Numbered from the stretch's first letter, positions 50,972 to 60,702 are shown. The stretch: 64,000 nt of DNA from Paucidesulfovibrio gracilis DSM 16080 (GCF_900167125.1 NZ_FUYC01000002.1:62001-126000); one strand, 5' to 3'. A program made the numbers and translations. Notes: generated from the letters alone by a model not told the origin.

Positions 50972-52078
50972 TCAGATTGCTATGCCGGAATCTAAACGGT
51001 TCTGTAAGTCTTGAGCAATTCTTATGCCGGCATTTCCGTCCCATAAGGGGATTTTGGGGGGGGCGCTTCGTGTTGTTGCGATTGTCTGTGCATATATTTC
51101 AGGTAATTGGTTTGGCTCGACAAGCTGGTTTGTTCCCATTGTGCAGGTGATTGGCCGCTCAGTGTTCGGCCGCAAGGTCAGACACGGTATGCCAAGGTAT
51201 GAGGTTTCTTCCTGAATTCCGCCAGAGTCGGTGATTATCGTGGCGGCAGACTCCACCAAGGAAAGAAAATCAAGATACCCCAAGGGGGCGATCAAAACGA
51301 TTGAGGGATGGCTACTTAAGAGTTTGTGATAATTGAGTCGTTTCAGGCTCTCTACGGTTCTTGGGTGAACAGGAAAGATGATTTGTGTTTCGTCGGCAAG
51401 GGAGCAGAGTCCTTTTATGATATTGTAGAGTCTTTGCGGAGAGTCCACATTGGCAGGCCGATGCAGAGTGACCACGCTGTAGGACTGAGGTCGTGCGGCA
51501 TACGATTTCCATGCGGCTCTTTTTCGGATGCTGGGGAGCAGGTGAACCAGCGAGTCGATCATGCAGTTCCCCACGCGGGAAATTTTCTCCGGGGGTATCC
51601 CTTCAGAACGGAGATTCGCGTCGGCATCTGCAGAAGGGGACCAAAGAATGGATGCTAGTTGGTCTGTCAGAATGCGGTTAATTTCTTCCGGCATTGTTCT
51701 GTCCCTGCTGCGCAGTCCTGACTCGATGTGAGCGACAGGGATGTGGAGCTTTACAGCGGCTAGGGCACAGGCCAATGTTGAATTGACATCACCTGCGACA
51801 ATGCAGATGTCGGGTTTGGTTTCTTGGAGAAAGTCTTCGTAGGCCGTCAATACACCGGCCGTTTGATGGGCATGGCTGCCTGAGCCGACGGCAAAGTTGT
51901 GTTGTGGGGCTGGCAGAGACAACTCCGCGAGCAGCTGATCAGAAAGGCACGGGTCATAGTGCTGCCCTGTATGGAGCAGGGTGACGGAAAAATTTTCTTT
52001 GCAGCTCAGGGCATGGTAAACAGGTGCAACCTTCATGATGTTTGGTCGTGCTGCGATGACAAGGTGTACAGTATACAT
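50972..52078 (-). CDS. wecB: UDP-N-acetylglucosamine 2-epimerase (non-hydrolysing)
   Basis: A 368-residue UDP-GlcNAc 2-epimerase, which interconverts UDP-GlcNAc and UDP-ManNAc. VHLVIAARPNIMKVAPVYHA, LLHTGQHYDPCLSDQLLAEL, AHIESGLRSRDRTMPEEINR and the UDP-binding DSGGIQEETSYLGIPCLTLR are all typical. Length is normal. It heads the leftward operon. Homologues also epimerise related sugars, so UDP-ManNAc is the default, not proven, product. The symbol follows that family. Confidence 0.88.
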   Translation of the reverse strand: MYTVHLVIAARPNIMKVAPVYHALSCKENFSVTLLHTGQHYDPCLSDQLLAELSLPAPQHNFAVGSGSHAHQTAGVLTAYEDFLQETKPDICIVAGDVNSTLACALAAVKLHIPVAHIESGLRSRDRTMPEEINRILTDQLASILWSPSADADANLRSEGIPPEKISRVGNCMIDSLVHLLPSIRKRAAWKSYAARPQSYSVVTLHRPANVDSPQRLYNIIKGLCSLADETQIIFPVHPRTVESLKRLNYHKLLSSHPSIVLIAPLGYLDFLSLVESAATIITDSGGIQEETSYLGIPCLTLRPNTERPITCTMGTNQLVEPNQLPEIYAQTIATTRSAPPKIPLWDGNAGIRIAQDLQNRLDSGIAI

Positions 52079-52724
52079 TGCGTTTAGTTCTTCTCATCTT
52101 TTTTGATATGTAAAGACTAATTTTTATACGGTTGCCGTTTTGTTTTTTTGGGGAGTGCCTTTATTTGTTGTTATCTTGCTGGAAAGTGTAATCCAATCTC
52201 TTCCGATCGCCATTCTCTGTATGCAGCAGATGGAAAACGCGAGGCATAGGAAAGCATATTCAACTCTAGCTTAGCAAGCTGTTGAAAGCCGCACAATTGC
52301 CGCGTGCTTCAAAAACTTCAGATCTCGCGTACCGGAGGTACACGTTGACCTTGACGTTTATTTGTGCCTTGCACTCATACATTCTTACGCAGCCTGCAGT
52401 ATTGGTTTTCAAAGGCCAATTGGCGCTGTTGGCCAAAAAACTGGCAAAACAGGAGTTTCAAAATGTATTATAGCAACTGCCAATCATCGACTCAAGCCCC
52501 TGGGGCTTTGACTTCTATACTCCTTCCAGGCGAATTTCCCTTCGGGACTTGGCGGAAATAGGGGAATGTGGCATGCTATAGATGGTTCCCTGCTTAGGTG
52601 GAGTCCAGTGGATCGGCGGGGTGAAATGTTGTTGTTTTCTTTTTGGAATCATTGCAAAAGGAGGGCAGCCCCGGGACGTCCCCCTGGGGTGTGTGACGCC
52701 ACTAGGGGATGAAACGGGATTTGC
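52079..52724. other. Intergenic region between the epimerase and the hybrid kinase
   Basis: Both neighbours read away from this 646-base segment, so it must hold two promoters. The left two-thirds is AT-richer, like the glycan cluster, and the right third returns to core GC content, so a horizontal-transfer border probably lies near 52480. An 18-base palindrome, CAAGCCCC-TGGGGCTTTG, lies at 52493-52510. The short open frame at 52282-52473 has no motif and is not called. Confidence 0.4.
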
Positions 52725-55607
52725 ATGAGTAGCAAGCCGGAAACAGTGGAGCGTGAGCTTCGCGAATTGCGCCGACAATTTCGTGAGCTTGAGCGCGAGC
52801 ACCAGGTCTTGTCGGAAAAGTACGAACGGACTCGGGCAAGGGAAAAGGCCAAGGAACGTCTTGGTGATATTTCCACCCAGGCCGTGGTTTCGTTTACGTC
52901 TTCCGGGAATGTGGCGCGGTGCAACATGGCCTTTGCGACCTTGCTGGGAGCTGTTCCCGAAGCACTGACCGGCAGTGATCTGCGATCCGAGCTTTCCTCT
53001 GCGGCCTTGCAGCGTCTGCATACGTTGCTGGACACGATTCAACGGCAGGGCGAGTCCCGAGGGAATCCCTGGAGTGTTGAGCCGCGGGATGGACCTTCTG
53101 TTTGGTTATTGCTGGACGGCGTGTTTCTGGGCGGCGATCCCGAACAGGGGACCGTGTATTGCGCGCTTCGCCCGGCGCCAGGGGATGACGCCACGCAGTC
53201 CCTACTGGAAGATACCTCGCATTTCCGCACCATGTTTTATGAAGATCCCGCCATCCGGCTGCTTATTGATCCGGAACGGCAAGAGATCGTGGACGCCAAC
53301 AATGCGGCGGTTGAATTCTACGGGTACAACCGCCAGGAGTTTCAGGGACTTCCGCTCAGTTCCGTCAACCCGCTGATGAAGCGAGGGCTGGATCGCGCCC
53401 TGGAGCGGACGCGGGAAAGCAGTCGCAAGCATTTTCGGTTCAAGCACATCCTGAAAAACGGAGAAATCCGGGAAGTTGACGTGTTCAGCGGTCCACTGGA
53501 GATGCAGGGACGAAAATTCGTGTATTCCGTGGTGCATGATGCAACGGAGTGGCGGCGCGCAGAACGCCGTTTGCGGGAGTACTCGGCCCTGCTTTCGGGC
53601 ATCATGCAGAATTCCGCGCCCATGATCTACGCCAAGGATCGGGCCGGTCGTTTTATTTATTGCAACGTGAGCATGTGCAACTACCTGGAGCGGCCGCAGG
53701 AAGAGATTCTCGGCCGGACCGACAGGGAGCTTTTTCCCGAGGACCGCGCCAGGGAGCACCGGCGCTGGGACTGGATGACCATGGAAACGGGCGAGGCATC
53801 CACTCATGAGGTGTTGGTCTGGCACGAGGATCGCGAATACTATTGGATGGTCACCAAGTTTCCCATGCGGGATGAACGGCAGCGGATTTTTGGAGTTTGC
53901 GGCATTTCCACGGACATTACCGAACGCCGGGTTGCCGAGCGCGAAGTGGAGGCCATGAACCAGCAGTTGGCTGCGGTGAATGAGCAGTTGCTCGCCTCTA
54001 ATGAGGAAATGCAGGGCGAGGTGGAGCGACGGCGGCTCATGGAACAGGAACTGCGCGAACGCGAGGCCCAGGTGCGGGGGATTCTTCGGGCCGCTCCCGT
54101 GGGCATCGGCATGCAGCGCAACGGTGTTGTGCGGTGGAGCAATGAACAGCTTGCGCACATGCTGGGACATACCCGCGAGGAACTGGACGGCATGTCTGCG
54201 GCAAAGCTGTATCCGTCCGATGCGGAGCACGCCAGGATACAGCGGTTCAAAGAGGAGCAGCTTGGGTCGCATGGCAGCAGCTCCGTGGAAACCAGGCTTC
54301 GGCATCGGGATGGATTCGAGCTGGACGTGTTGCTCAGCTTTTCCAGTCTCCGGTCCGGGGAACCGGACGAGGGGGTGATTTTTTCCGCCCTGGACGTGAC
54401 CGAGCGCAATCGATTCGTCCGGGAATTGGAGCGCACGCGCGATGCCGCCGAGGTTGCCTCGCGTGCCAAGGGGGAATTCGTGGCCAATATGAGTCACGAA
54501 ATTCGGACCCCGCTCAACGGGATCATGGGCATGCTCCAGCTCATGGGCATCACAGCGCTCACCGAAGAACAGAAAGAGTACGTGGACACGGCACTGGATT
54601 CGGCCCGGGGACTGATGAGCGTGCTCAACGACATTCTGGATTTTTCCCTCATCGAGTCGGGCAAGCTGGTTTTGCGGCGGGAGCCGTTTCATCTGCGGGA
54701 ATACCTCCAGCCCGTGGTGGTCATGTTCCGGGAGCAGGCCGCATCCAAGGGGCTGGATTTCGTGTTGGACATTCATCCGGATGTGCCGGAGGGGCTTTCC
54801 GGCGACCCCGGCAGATTGCGCCAGGTGCTGTTCAATATTCTCGGAAACGCCATCAAGTTCACGCATGAAGGAGAGGTGCGCCTCTCCATTTATCCAATGG
54901 AACGTCCCTCGGCAATGCGCCGCGCCGGATTGCTCATGGCGGTGGAAGACACGGGCATCGGTGTGCCGGAAGATAAGCTGGAGCGCGTGTTCGACACCTT
55001 TACCCAGGCGGACGGATCCCACACCAGGGACTACCAGGGTACGGGATTGGGATTGGCCATTGTGCGGCGGCTGTTGCAAATCATGGGCGGAGAGGTGACC
55101 ATGACCAGCCGTCTGGGCAAGGGTACCACGGTGTGGTTCTGCGTGCCTTTGGATATTCGTCGGTCCGGTTCGGTTCAGGAACGGGATGCACATCATCTGG
55201 AATCGGCGCCCTGGCGGGTGCTCGTGGTGGAGGATAACCGGGTCAACCGTGTCATGCTTCAACGGTTTTTGAAGAAGCTCGGCGCCACGGTCACGGCCGT
55301 GGAAAACGGCAAACACGCTTTGGATTCTTTGGCTCTGGACACGTTTGACGTGGTGCTCATGGACGTGCAAATGCCGGTCATGGACGGCATTGCCGCTACC
55401 CGGGCCATCCGGGCGGGCAAGGCCGGGCCGCGGAACAGGGACGTTCCCATTGCCGCGCTCACGGCGCACGCCATGAGCGGTGATCGCGATCGGTTCCTGG
55501 ACTCGGGCATGGACGACTATTTGGCCAAGCCCGTCAGTCTGGAGTCGCTGGCCCGCCTGATCCAGCGTTTGACAGGCAAGGCTTCCGGCCAGGGTGCGCC
55601 GAACTGA
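52725..55607 (+). CDS. Cytoplasmic hybrid sensor histidine kinase with PAS domains
   Basis: A 960-residue hybrid kinase without membrane segments. An N-terminal coiled coil (residues 5-45) is followed by several PAS/PAC regions (about 45-560), a short coiled coil, then HisKA with phospho-acceptor H591 in MSHEIRTPLNGI, a HATPase with N, G1 and G2 boxes (ILGNAIKFTH, DTGIGVPEDK, GTGLGLAIVRRL), and a C-terminal receiver whose Asp is D880 in LMDVQMPVMDG. It senses a cytoplasmic signal, perhaps redox or a small ligand. Its C-terminal codons are followed by cheV, so a link to taxis is likely. Confidence 0.92.
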   Translation: MSSKPETVERELRELRRQFRELEREHQVLSEKYERTRAREKAKERLGDISTQAVVSFTSSGNVARCNMAFATLLGAVPEALTGSDLRSELSSAALQRLHTLLDTIQRQGESRGNPWSVEPRDGPSVWLLLDGVFLGGDPEQGTVYCALRPAPGDDATQSLLEDTSHFRTMFYEDPAIRLLIDPERQEIVDANNAAVEFYGYNRQEFQGLPLSSVNPLMKRGLDRALERTRESSRKHFRFKHILKNGEIREVDVFSGPLEMQGRKFVYSVVHDATEWRRAERRLREYSALLSGIMQNSAPMIYAKDRAGRFIYCNVSMCNYLERPQEEILGRTDRELFPEDRAREHRRWDWMTMETGEASTHEVLVWHEDREYYWMVTKFPMRDERQRIFGVCGISTDITERRVAEREVEAMNQQLAAVNEQLLASNEEMQGEVERRRLMEQELREREAQVRGILRAAPVGIGMQRNGVVRWSNEQLAHMLGHTREELDGMSAAKLYPSDAEHARIQRFKEEQLGSHGSSSVETRLRHRDGFELDVLLSFSSLRSGEPDEGVIFSALDVTERNRFVRELERTRDAAEVASRAKGEFVANMSHEIRTPLNGIMGMLQLMGITALTEEQKEYVDTALDSARGLMSVLNDILDFSLIESGKLVLRREPFHLREYLQPVVVMFREQAASKGLDFVLDIHPDVPEGLSGDPGRLRQVLFNILGNAIKFTHEGEVRLSIYPMERPSAMRRAGLLMAVEDTGIGVPEDKLERVFDTFTQADGSHTRDYQGTGLGLAIVRRLLQIMGGEVTMTSRLGKGTTVWFCVPLDIRRSGSVQERDAHHLESAPWRVLVVEDNRVNRVMLQRFLKKLGATVTAVENGKHALDSLALDTFDVVLMDVQMPVMDGIAATRAIRAGKAGPRNRDVPIAALTAHAMSGDRDRFLDSGMDDYLAKPVSLESLARLIQRLTGKASGQGAPN

Positions 55608-55728
55608 CGCGCTCGATACCGGACCGATATCCTATGATTTCTTTTCATGCGGCAGAGGTGTTCTTGACAAAATGATGGATGGCGGGGAAAGGTTGGATTT
55701 CGCCTACCCGCAGCCCCTTGGAGCAAGC

Positions 55729-56679
55729 ATGTCGCGTCGCAGTATCCTGCTGGAGTCCGGTACTAACGAGCTTGAAATCGTTGAGTTTTATATGACCGAG
55801 GAACCACGCGTGGAAGGCGGGGCTTCGGTCAGCACCTACTATGGCATCAATGTGGCCAAGGTGCTGGAGATTCTTCGTGTGCCGGAACTGACGGACCTGC
55901 CCGAAATTTCCCATCCAGCCGTCCTTGGAGCCTTTACCCTGCGGGATCGGATCATCCCACTGGTGGATCTGGGAAAATGGCTCCGCAAAAAGCTGGTTCC
56001 TTCCGAGGCAGCCAAGGTGATTGTCACGGAATTCAATAAGACCAGCACGGCCTTTCTGGTATCCGGGGTAACGCGTATTCACCGGCTCAGTTGGGAGGAT
56101 GTGGAGTCACCCAACCTGTATGTTTCGAGTCTGGCATCCAATTCCATCACCGGTGTGGTCAAGATCGAGGGCCGGATCATTTATTTGTTGGATATGGAAA
56201 AGATCGTGGCGGACCTTTGCCCGGAACGGTGTGATCCGGTTCAGGAGGCCGAGGACGTACGCGAGGCGTTGTCCCGGCGTGGGGCGCGGGTGTTGGTGGT
56301 GGATGATTCCCTGCTGGCCCGCGGCATGATGCGTGATCACCTGACCCAGGCCGGGGTGCGCGTCACCCAGGCCAAAAATGGGCGAGAGGCGTTGGAACGA
56401 TTGCTTTCCTGGGCCAAGGAAGCCGCAAAGCGGGGTGAGCCTTTGTCCCACTATGTGCATGCCGTGGTTTCGGACGTGGAAATGCCGGTCATGGACGGGC
56501 ATAGCCTGACAAAACAGATCAAAGAGCGTTCGGAGTTGCGGGAACTGCCCGTGCTGCTCTGTTCGTCCATCGTGTCTGAAAACCTGGAGCATAAGGGGCA
56601 GGCCGTGGGGGCCGATGCCCAGCTTTCCAAGGCGGACATGGCGCAGCTGCCCGAAGTGCTGCTGGAACTTCTTTCCTGA
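55729..56679 (+). CDS. cheV: Chemotaxis protein CheV
   Basis: A 316-residue coupling protein. Residues 1-175 form a CheW domain (YYGINVAKVLEIL, LRDRIIPLVDLGKWLRKKL), and 190-316 a receiver with ARVLVVDDSLLARGMMRDHL and the acceptor Asp in AVVSDVEMPVMDGHSL. CheV joins receptors to CheA and adds a phosphorylation input. I use ATG 55729 with GGAG 7 bases upstream; the longer frame upstream overlaps the kinase stop and is not typical. It may serve the two large receptors at 11-16 kb. Confidence 0.93.
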   Translation: MSRRSILLESGTNELEIVEFYMTEEPRVEGGASVSTYYGINVAKVLEILRVPELTDLPEISHPAVLGAFTLRDRIIPLVDLGKWLRKKLVPSEAAKVIVTEFNKTSTAFLVSGVTRIHRLSWEDVESPNLYVSSLASNSITGVVKIEGRIIYLLDMEKIVADLCPERCDPVQEAEDVREALSRRGARVLVVDDSLLARGMMRDHLTQAGVRVTQAKNGREALERLLSWAKEAAKRGEPLSHYVHAVVSDVEMPVMDGHSLTKQIKERSELRELPVLLCSSIVSENLEHKGQAVGADAQLSKADMAQLPEVLLELLS

Positions 56680-56721
56680 GGGGCTGCTGATCCAGCCACG
56701 ATCTTGGTCTTTTTATGCAGT

Positions 56722-56757
56722 GAAACGACCCCTGCTGGTATGCGGGGGCCGTTTCTT
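56722..56757. terminator. Terminator between cheV and rlpA
   Basis: GAAACG-A-CCCC pairs with GGGG-C-CGTTTC around TGCTGGTATGCG and is followed by TTTT. Both convergent genes can use it. Confidence 0.8.
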
Positions 56758-56782
56758 TTGTTTTGCGTTGGTCGGCCACGGA

Positions 56783-57601
56783 TCAGGACGTGACGAAGCT
56801 GGAAGGGTAGTAGATGCGGACCCGTTCCAAGGCATGCCTTGCCTGGGTTTTGCTGCCTGCGCGGACGCGGACCAGATGCAACGTTCCTCGGCTGGTGCGT
56901 CTGGCTGCGACATGGGCCTGGGAAAAGCCTTTACTGCGCAGATGGCGCAGCACCTTGTCCGCATTGCTTCTGTCCCGAAAGGCGCCCACCTGGATTGCGT
57001 ACTGTGTTTCCCGGACCTGCGCGGTGGGTTGGGGCGGGGGAGCCGGGTTGCCCCGTTGCGGCACAGTGGCGGTGGGAATGGTGCCGCGCGCTGTGGCCGT
57101 ACCCACGGCCTGCACGCGAACCCTTGCCAGGCCTTTGCGGTCGCTGCCCAGCGCCTGGGCCGCAGCATAGGACAGGTCGATGATCCGGGTACCCACGAAT
57201 GGACCCCGATCGTTCACCAGCAGGTTGACCCGCTGTCCGTTTTCCAGATTGGTCACGCGGACCACGGTTCCTAGCGGCAGGGTCTTGTGCGCGGCGGTCA
57301 TCTTGTGCATATCATAGATGTCACCACTGGCCGTGGGCTTTCCGTGAAAGTCCCGTCCGTACCAGGAGGCTATGCCCACTTCGTCATACCCCGCGGCTGT
57401 TCGGAGCGGGTAGTAGCGTTTGCCCATGACGGTGTACGGTTTGGTCTTTGGTGCGTACTGCCGACCTGGTGTAACGTCCGGGGAGCGTGTTGCTGTCCCG
57501 TGACGCGAGGGAGCGGGTCGGCTGAGTACCCGGTCCACGGTGGCACAGCCGGAAAGCCCGAGCACCAGCGTAAGAACGAGTAGAACAGCGGATCGTTGCA
57601 T
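56783..57601 (-). CDS. rlpA: RlpA-like septal lipoprotein with SPOR domain
   Basis: A 272-residue outer-membrane lipoprotein. The signal peptide MQRSAVLLVLTLVLGLSGC ends at lipidated C19. The double-psi beta-barrel domain (GIASWYGRDFHGKPTASGD to RGPFVGTRIIDLSYAAAQAL) is RlpA's, a lytic transglycosylase-type fold acting on denuded peptidoglycan. The C-terminal SPOR domain (YAIQVGAFRDRSNADKVL) targets septal glycan. I start at ATG 57601 with GGAGG 6 bases upstream. An 8-bp hairpin (CCGCCAGG/CCTGGCGG, 57628-57649) sits in the leader between this gene and typA. Confidence 0.9.
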   Translation of the reverse strand: MQRSAVLLVLTLVLGLSGCATVDRVLSRPAPSRHGTATRSPDVTPGRQYAPKTKPYTVMGKRYYPLRTAAGYDEVGIASWYGRDFHGKPTASGDIYDMHKMTAAHKTLPLGTVVRVTNLENGQRVNLLVNDRGPFVGTRIIDLSYAAAQALGSDRKGLARVRVQAVGTATARGTIPTATVPQRGNPAPPPQPTAQVRETQYAIQVGAFRDRSNADKVLRHLRSKGFSQAHVAARRTSRGTLHLVRVRAGSKTQARHALERVRIYYPSSFVTS

Positions 57602-57771
57602 GCGGTCCTCCAACAAAATCAGTGTTTCCGCCAGGTCCCTCCCTGGCGGTGGGCGGCAAAAACAGCCGTCAGCGTGTCAATTTGCAACAGTCGTGCCTAA
57701 ACCCTTGCGGGGCGGACGTGGTTCACGTATAGCGCGCAAGGCCGGGCATGTTCCGGCGGAGGAGAACATAT

Positions 57772-59610
57772 ATGACGACTAGTGTACGAAATGAAAAATT
57801 GCGCAATATTGCGATCATTGCGCACGTCGACCACGGCAAGACCACCCTGGTGGACGCCATGTTCCGGCAGTCCGGCCTGTTTCGCGCGAACCAGGAAGTG
57901 CAGGACCGTCTCATGGACAGTATGGATCTGGAGCGGGAGCGCGGCATCACCATTGCCGCCAAAAACTGTTCCGTCCAGTTGGGCGACGTAAAGATCAACA
58001 TCATCGACACCCCCGGCCACGCCGATTTTGGCGGCGAGGTGGAGCGCTCCCTTTCCATGGCGGATGGAGCCGTGCTGTTGGTGGATGCTTCGGAAGGCCC
58101 GTTGCCCCAGACTCGGTTCGTGCTGCAAAAGGCGTTGGGCCGCGGTCTGCCCATCATTGTGGTGATCAATAAGATCGACCGCCCCGACGCCCGGGCCGAC
58201 GAGGTGCTGGACGAAATTTACGACCTGCTCATCGACCTCGGTGCCAATGAAGAGCAGCTGGAGTTTCCGCTGCTGTATGCCATCGGCCGTGAGGGGGTGG
58301 CCATGGCCGATCCCGCGGTCAAGGGAACGGACCTGCGCCCCCTGTTCGATCTGATCATGACCGAAATTCCCGGCCCGGCCCACGATGAGGACGCGCCGTT
58401 CCAGATGTTGGTTTCGGATTTGAGCTATTCGGACTACCTCGGCCGTCTGGCCGTGGGCAAGGTCTTCAACGGTAAGGCCCACGCCAACGACACCTTGGTG
58501 TGCCTGAAAGAGGACGGCACTGCCGCCCCGTTGCGCGTCACCCGCCTGCAAAGCTACGTGGGTCCGCGTCTGGATCCGGCGGAAAGCGTGGAACCCGGCG
58601 ACATCATCGTGCTTTCCGGCATTGAGGACGTGAAGATCGGGGACACCATCTGCACCAAGGAAGCGCCCAAGGCATTGCCGCGCATCAGCGTGGACGAGCC
58701 TACGGTATCCATGCGGTTTTCCATCAATACGTCTCCGCTGGCCGGACGCGAGGGCAAGCTCGTGCAGGCCAATAAGATTCGGGAACGCCTGGAAAAAGAA
58801 GCCCTCATGAACGTGGCCATTCGCGTGGAAGACGGTCCGGACCGCGACAGCTTCATCGTCAAGGGTCGGGGTGAATTCCAAATGGCGATCTTGGTGGAAA
58901 CCATGCGCCGCGAAGGATTCGAGCTGACCGTGGGGCGTCCTGAGGTCATCCTCCGCAAAGAGGACGGCAAGACCCTGGAACCCATCGAGCGGTTGTTCGT
59001 GGACTGCGGCGAGGAATTCACGGGCGTGGTCACGGAAAAACTTTCCGCACGCAAAGGCCGCATGGTGAATATGACCAACAACGGCCTGGGCCGGGTGCGT
59101 ATGGAGTTTTCCATTCCTTCCCGTTCCCTGATCGGCTACCGGGACGAATTCCTGACCGATACCAAGGGAACCGGCCTGCTGAACTCCTACCTGGAGGGCT
59201 ACGGCGAACATCGCGGGGATTTCCCGTCCCGCCGTACCGGGTCCATTGTTTGCGACCGGGCAGGCTCTGCCGTGACCTATGCGTTGTTCCACCTGGAACC
59301 GCGCGGCCAGTTGTTCGTGCGACCCAACGACGCCGTGTATGACGGCATGATCGTGGGCGAGCGGAACAAGTCCGGCGACATCGAGGTGAACCCCTGCAAG
59401 GAAAAAAAGCTCACCAACATGCGCGCCTCTGGTAAGGACGAGTCCCTGATCCTCACCCCGGTGAAGCCCATGAGCCTGGAACGGGCCATCCACTTCATCG
59501 GTGAGGACGAGTGCGTGGAAGTCACACCCGAGTCCATCCGTCTGCGCAAGCTGGCGCTCACGGCCCAGGAACGCCGCCGCAACGAAAAGATCAAGAAAGG
59601 CGTTGCCTGA
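57772..59610 (+). CDS. typA: GTP-binding protein TypA/BipA
   Basis: A 612-residue ribosome-associated GTPase of the translational GTPase family. G1 is AHVDHGKTT, G2/G3 are RGITI and DTPGHADFGGEVER, and G4 is NKIDRPDARADE, in the normal order. Elongation-factor-like domains and the family C-terminal domain follow, ending NEKIKKGVA. It acts in ribosome assembly and stress or cold growth. GGAGGAG precedes ATG 57772, and the codons upstream are leader. A good terminator follows at 59650. Confidence 0.97.
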   Translation: MTTSVRNEKLRNIAIIAHVDHGKTTLVDAMFRQSGLFRANQEVQDRLMDSMDLERERGITIAAKNCSVQLGDVKINIIDTPGHADFGGEVERSLSMADGAVLLVDASEGPLPQTRFVLQKALGRGLPIIVVINKIDRPDARADEVLDEIYDLLIDLGANEEQLEFPLLYAIGREGVAMADPAVKGTDLRPLFDLIMTEIPGPAHDEDAPFQMLVSDLSYSDYLGRLAVGKVFNGKAHANDTLVCLKEDGTAAPLRVTRLQSYVGPRLDPAESVEPGDIIVLSGIEDVKIGDTICTKEAPKALPRISVDEPTVSMRFSINTSPLAGREGKLVQANKIRERLEKEALMNVAIRVEDGPDRDSFIVKGRGEFQMAILVETMRREGFELTVGRPEVILRKEDGKTLEPIERLFVDCGEEFTGVVTEKLSARKGRMVNMTNNGLGRVRMEFSIPSRSLIGYRDEFLTDTKGTGLLNSYLEGYGEHRGDFPSRRTGSIVCDRAGSAVTYALFHLEPRGQLFVRPNDAVYDGMIVGERNKSGDIEVNPCKEKKLTNMRASGKDESLILTPVKPMSLERAIHFIGEDECVEVTPESIRLRKLALTAQERRRNEKIKKGVA

Positions 59611-59649
59611 TCCTGTTGCGGACCGCGTTGTGGTGGTCCCGGTGAAAAG

Positions 59650-59676
59650 GGCGGTTCCGATGGAGCCGCCTTTTTT
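59650..59676 (+). terminator. Rho-independent terminator after typA
   Basis: GGCGGTTCC pairs with GGAGCCGCC around GAT, with one G-U, and is followed by six T residues. Confidence 0.93.
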
Positions 59677-59769
59677 GTTGCTGGTGGGGTCGGGCAACAC
59701 CCCTTGTCCCGTGGTTGCGGGATTTTCCGGCTTTGCTACACTGCGGGACCAACAAGGAGATGCGCGTTC

Positions 59770-60702
59770 ATGCGGATATTGCGGCGATTCATGCGGCCTT
59801 CCACACGGGCTTTTTTCGATGCGGCGGACGAGGCAGGAAAAAATTGGTACGAAAAGATCCACGGGTATTGCTATGCCCGCTGGCCTTACCTCTATATCGG
59901 CGTGGCCACGGGGTCTCGGAAGCTGGCCGCGCTCCTGACGCTGCCGCTTTCCCTCTGGGTGTGTCGACGCAACCCGCCATTTCCCGGGAAAGGGGACGAG
60001 CGTCCTTCGTTCGCGGATTCCTACCACGGCAAACCCATGCCCCTGGAGGACGCCACCCGGCTTGTAACACTGAATCGGTCCGTACACATGCCCGACCTGG
60101 AGCACGTGGTCCCCTATGCGCAGGCCCGGGAGATCATTCTGCGTAATCCGGAACGTATCGTTCTCTTGGACTGCCCCTGCCGTGTGGTGCGGAAAAATCC
60201 GTGTCTTCCGCTGGACGTCTGTCTGATCATCGGTGACCCGGTGGCTTCGTTCATTCTGGATCATCAACCCGAGCGCGCCCGGGAGATTACGCCAGAGGAA
60301 GCCGTGCGTGTGCTCAAGGAAACGGATGAGCGTGGCAACGTCCACCACGCTTTTTTCAAGGAAGCCATGCTCGGACGGTTTTATGCCATTTGCAACTGCT
60401 GCTCCTGTTGCTGCGGGGCAATGCAGGCCCAGCGCAATGGGATTCCCATGCTCTGCTCCTCGGGGTATGCGGCGCAGGTGGATGCCGAGCGGTGCGTGGG
60501 CTGCGGCAATTGCACCAAGTATTGCCAGTTCGATGCGTTGCGTCTGGAAGACGGACTGGTCCATGTGACCGGGGACTGCATGGGCTGCGGGGTGTGCGTG
60601 TCCAAATGCCCCAAGGACGCCCTGTCGTTGGTGCGTGCGCCCGAGCGCGGCACGCCATTGCAGGTGGAGCGCCTGGAAGATCTGGAGAATTCCTCGAAAT
60701 AA
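59770..60702 (+). CDS. Polyferredoxin-like 4Fe-4S protein with CxCCxCCC motif
   Basis: A 310-residue iron-sulfur protein. A first region (about residues 1-120) has a hydrophobic patch LAALLTLPLSLWVC that might touch the membrane. LLDCPCRVVRKNPC supplies three Cys, and CNCCSCCCGAMQ six closely spaced Cys. Two [4Fe-4S] motifs, CVGCGNCTKYC and CMGCGVCVSKCPKD, follow. The Cys-dense CxCCxCCC segment is unusual and could bind another metal site. The role is probably electron transfer, unproven. AAGGAG precedes the ATG, with 10 bases between. Confidence 0.8.
   Translation: MRILRRFMRPSTRAFFDAADEAGKNWYEKIHGYCYARWPYLYIGVATGSRKLAALLTLPLSLWVCRRNPPFPGKGDERPSFADSYHGKPMPLEDATRLVTLNRSVHMPDLEHVVPYAQAREIILRNPERIVLLDCPCRVVRKNPCLPLDVCLIIGDPVASFILDHQPERAREITPEEAVRVLKETDERGNVHHAFFKEAMLGRFYAICNCCSCCCGAMQAQRNGIPMLCSSGYAAQVDAERCVGCGNCTKYCQFDALRLEDGLVHVTGDCMGCGVCVSKCPKDALSLVRAPERGTPLQVERLEDLENSSK

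Noticed and set aside
52282-52473. A 63-codon frame in the gap before the hybrid kinase
   Set aside because: No ribosome-binding site, no motif, and an amino acid make-up typical of random AT-rich DNA.
53202-55469. Long complementary-strand frame across the hybrid kinase
   Set aside because: Antisense shadow of a gene with full kinase and receiver motifs; its own translation is low in recognisable features and very His-rich.
57697-60564. Very long open frame (955 codons) on the complementary strand across typA and the polyferredoxin gene
   Set aside because: It is antisense to two clear genes. Its sequence has no motif and arises from the strong GC3 bias of the real genes.
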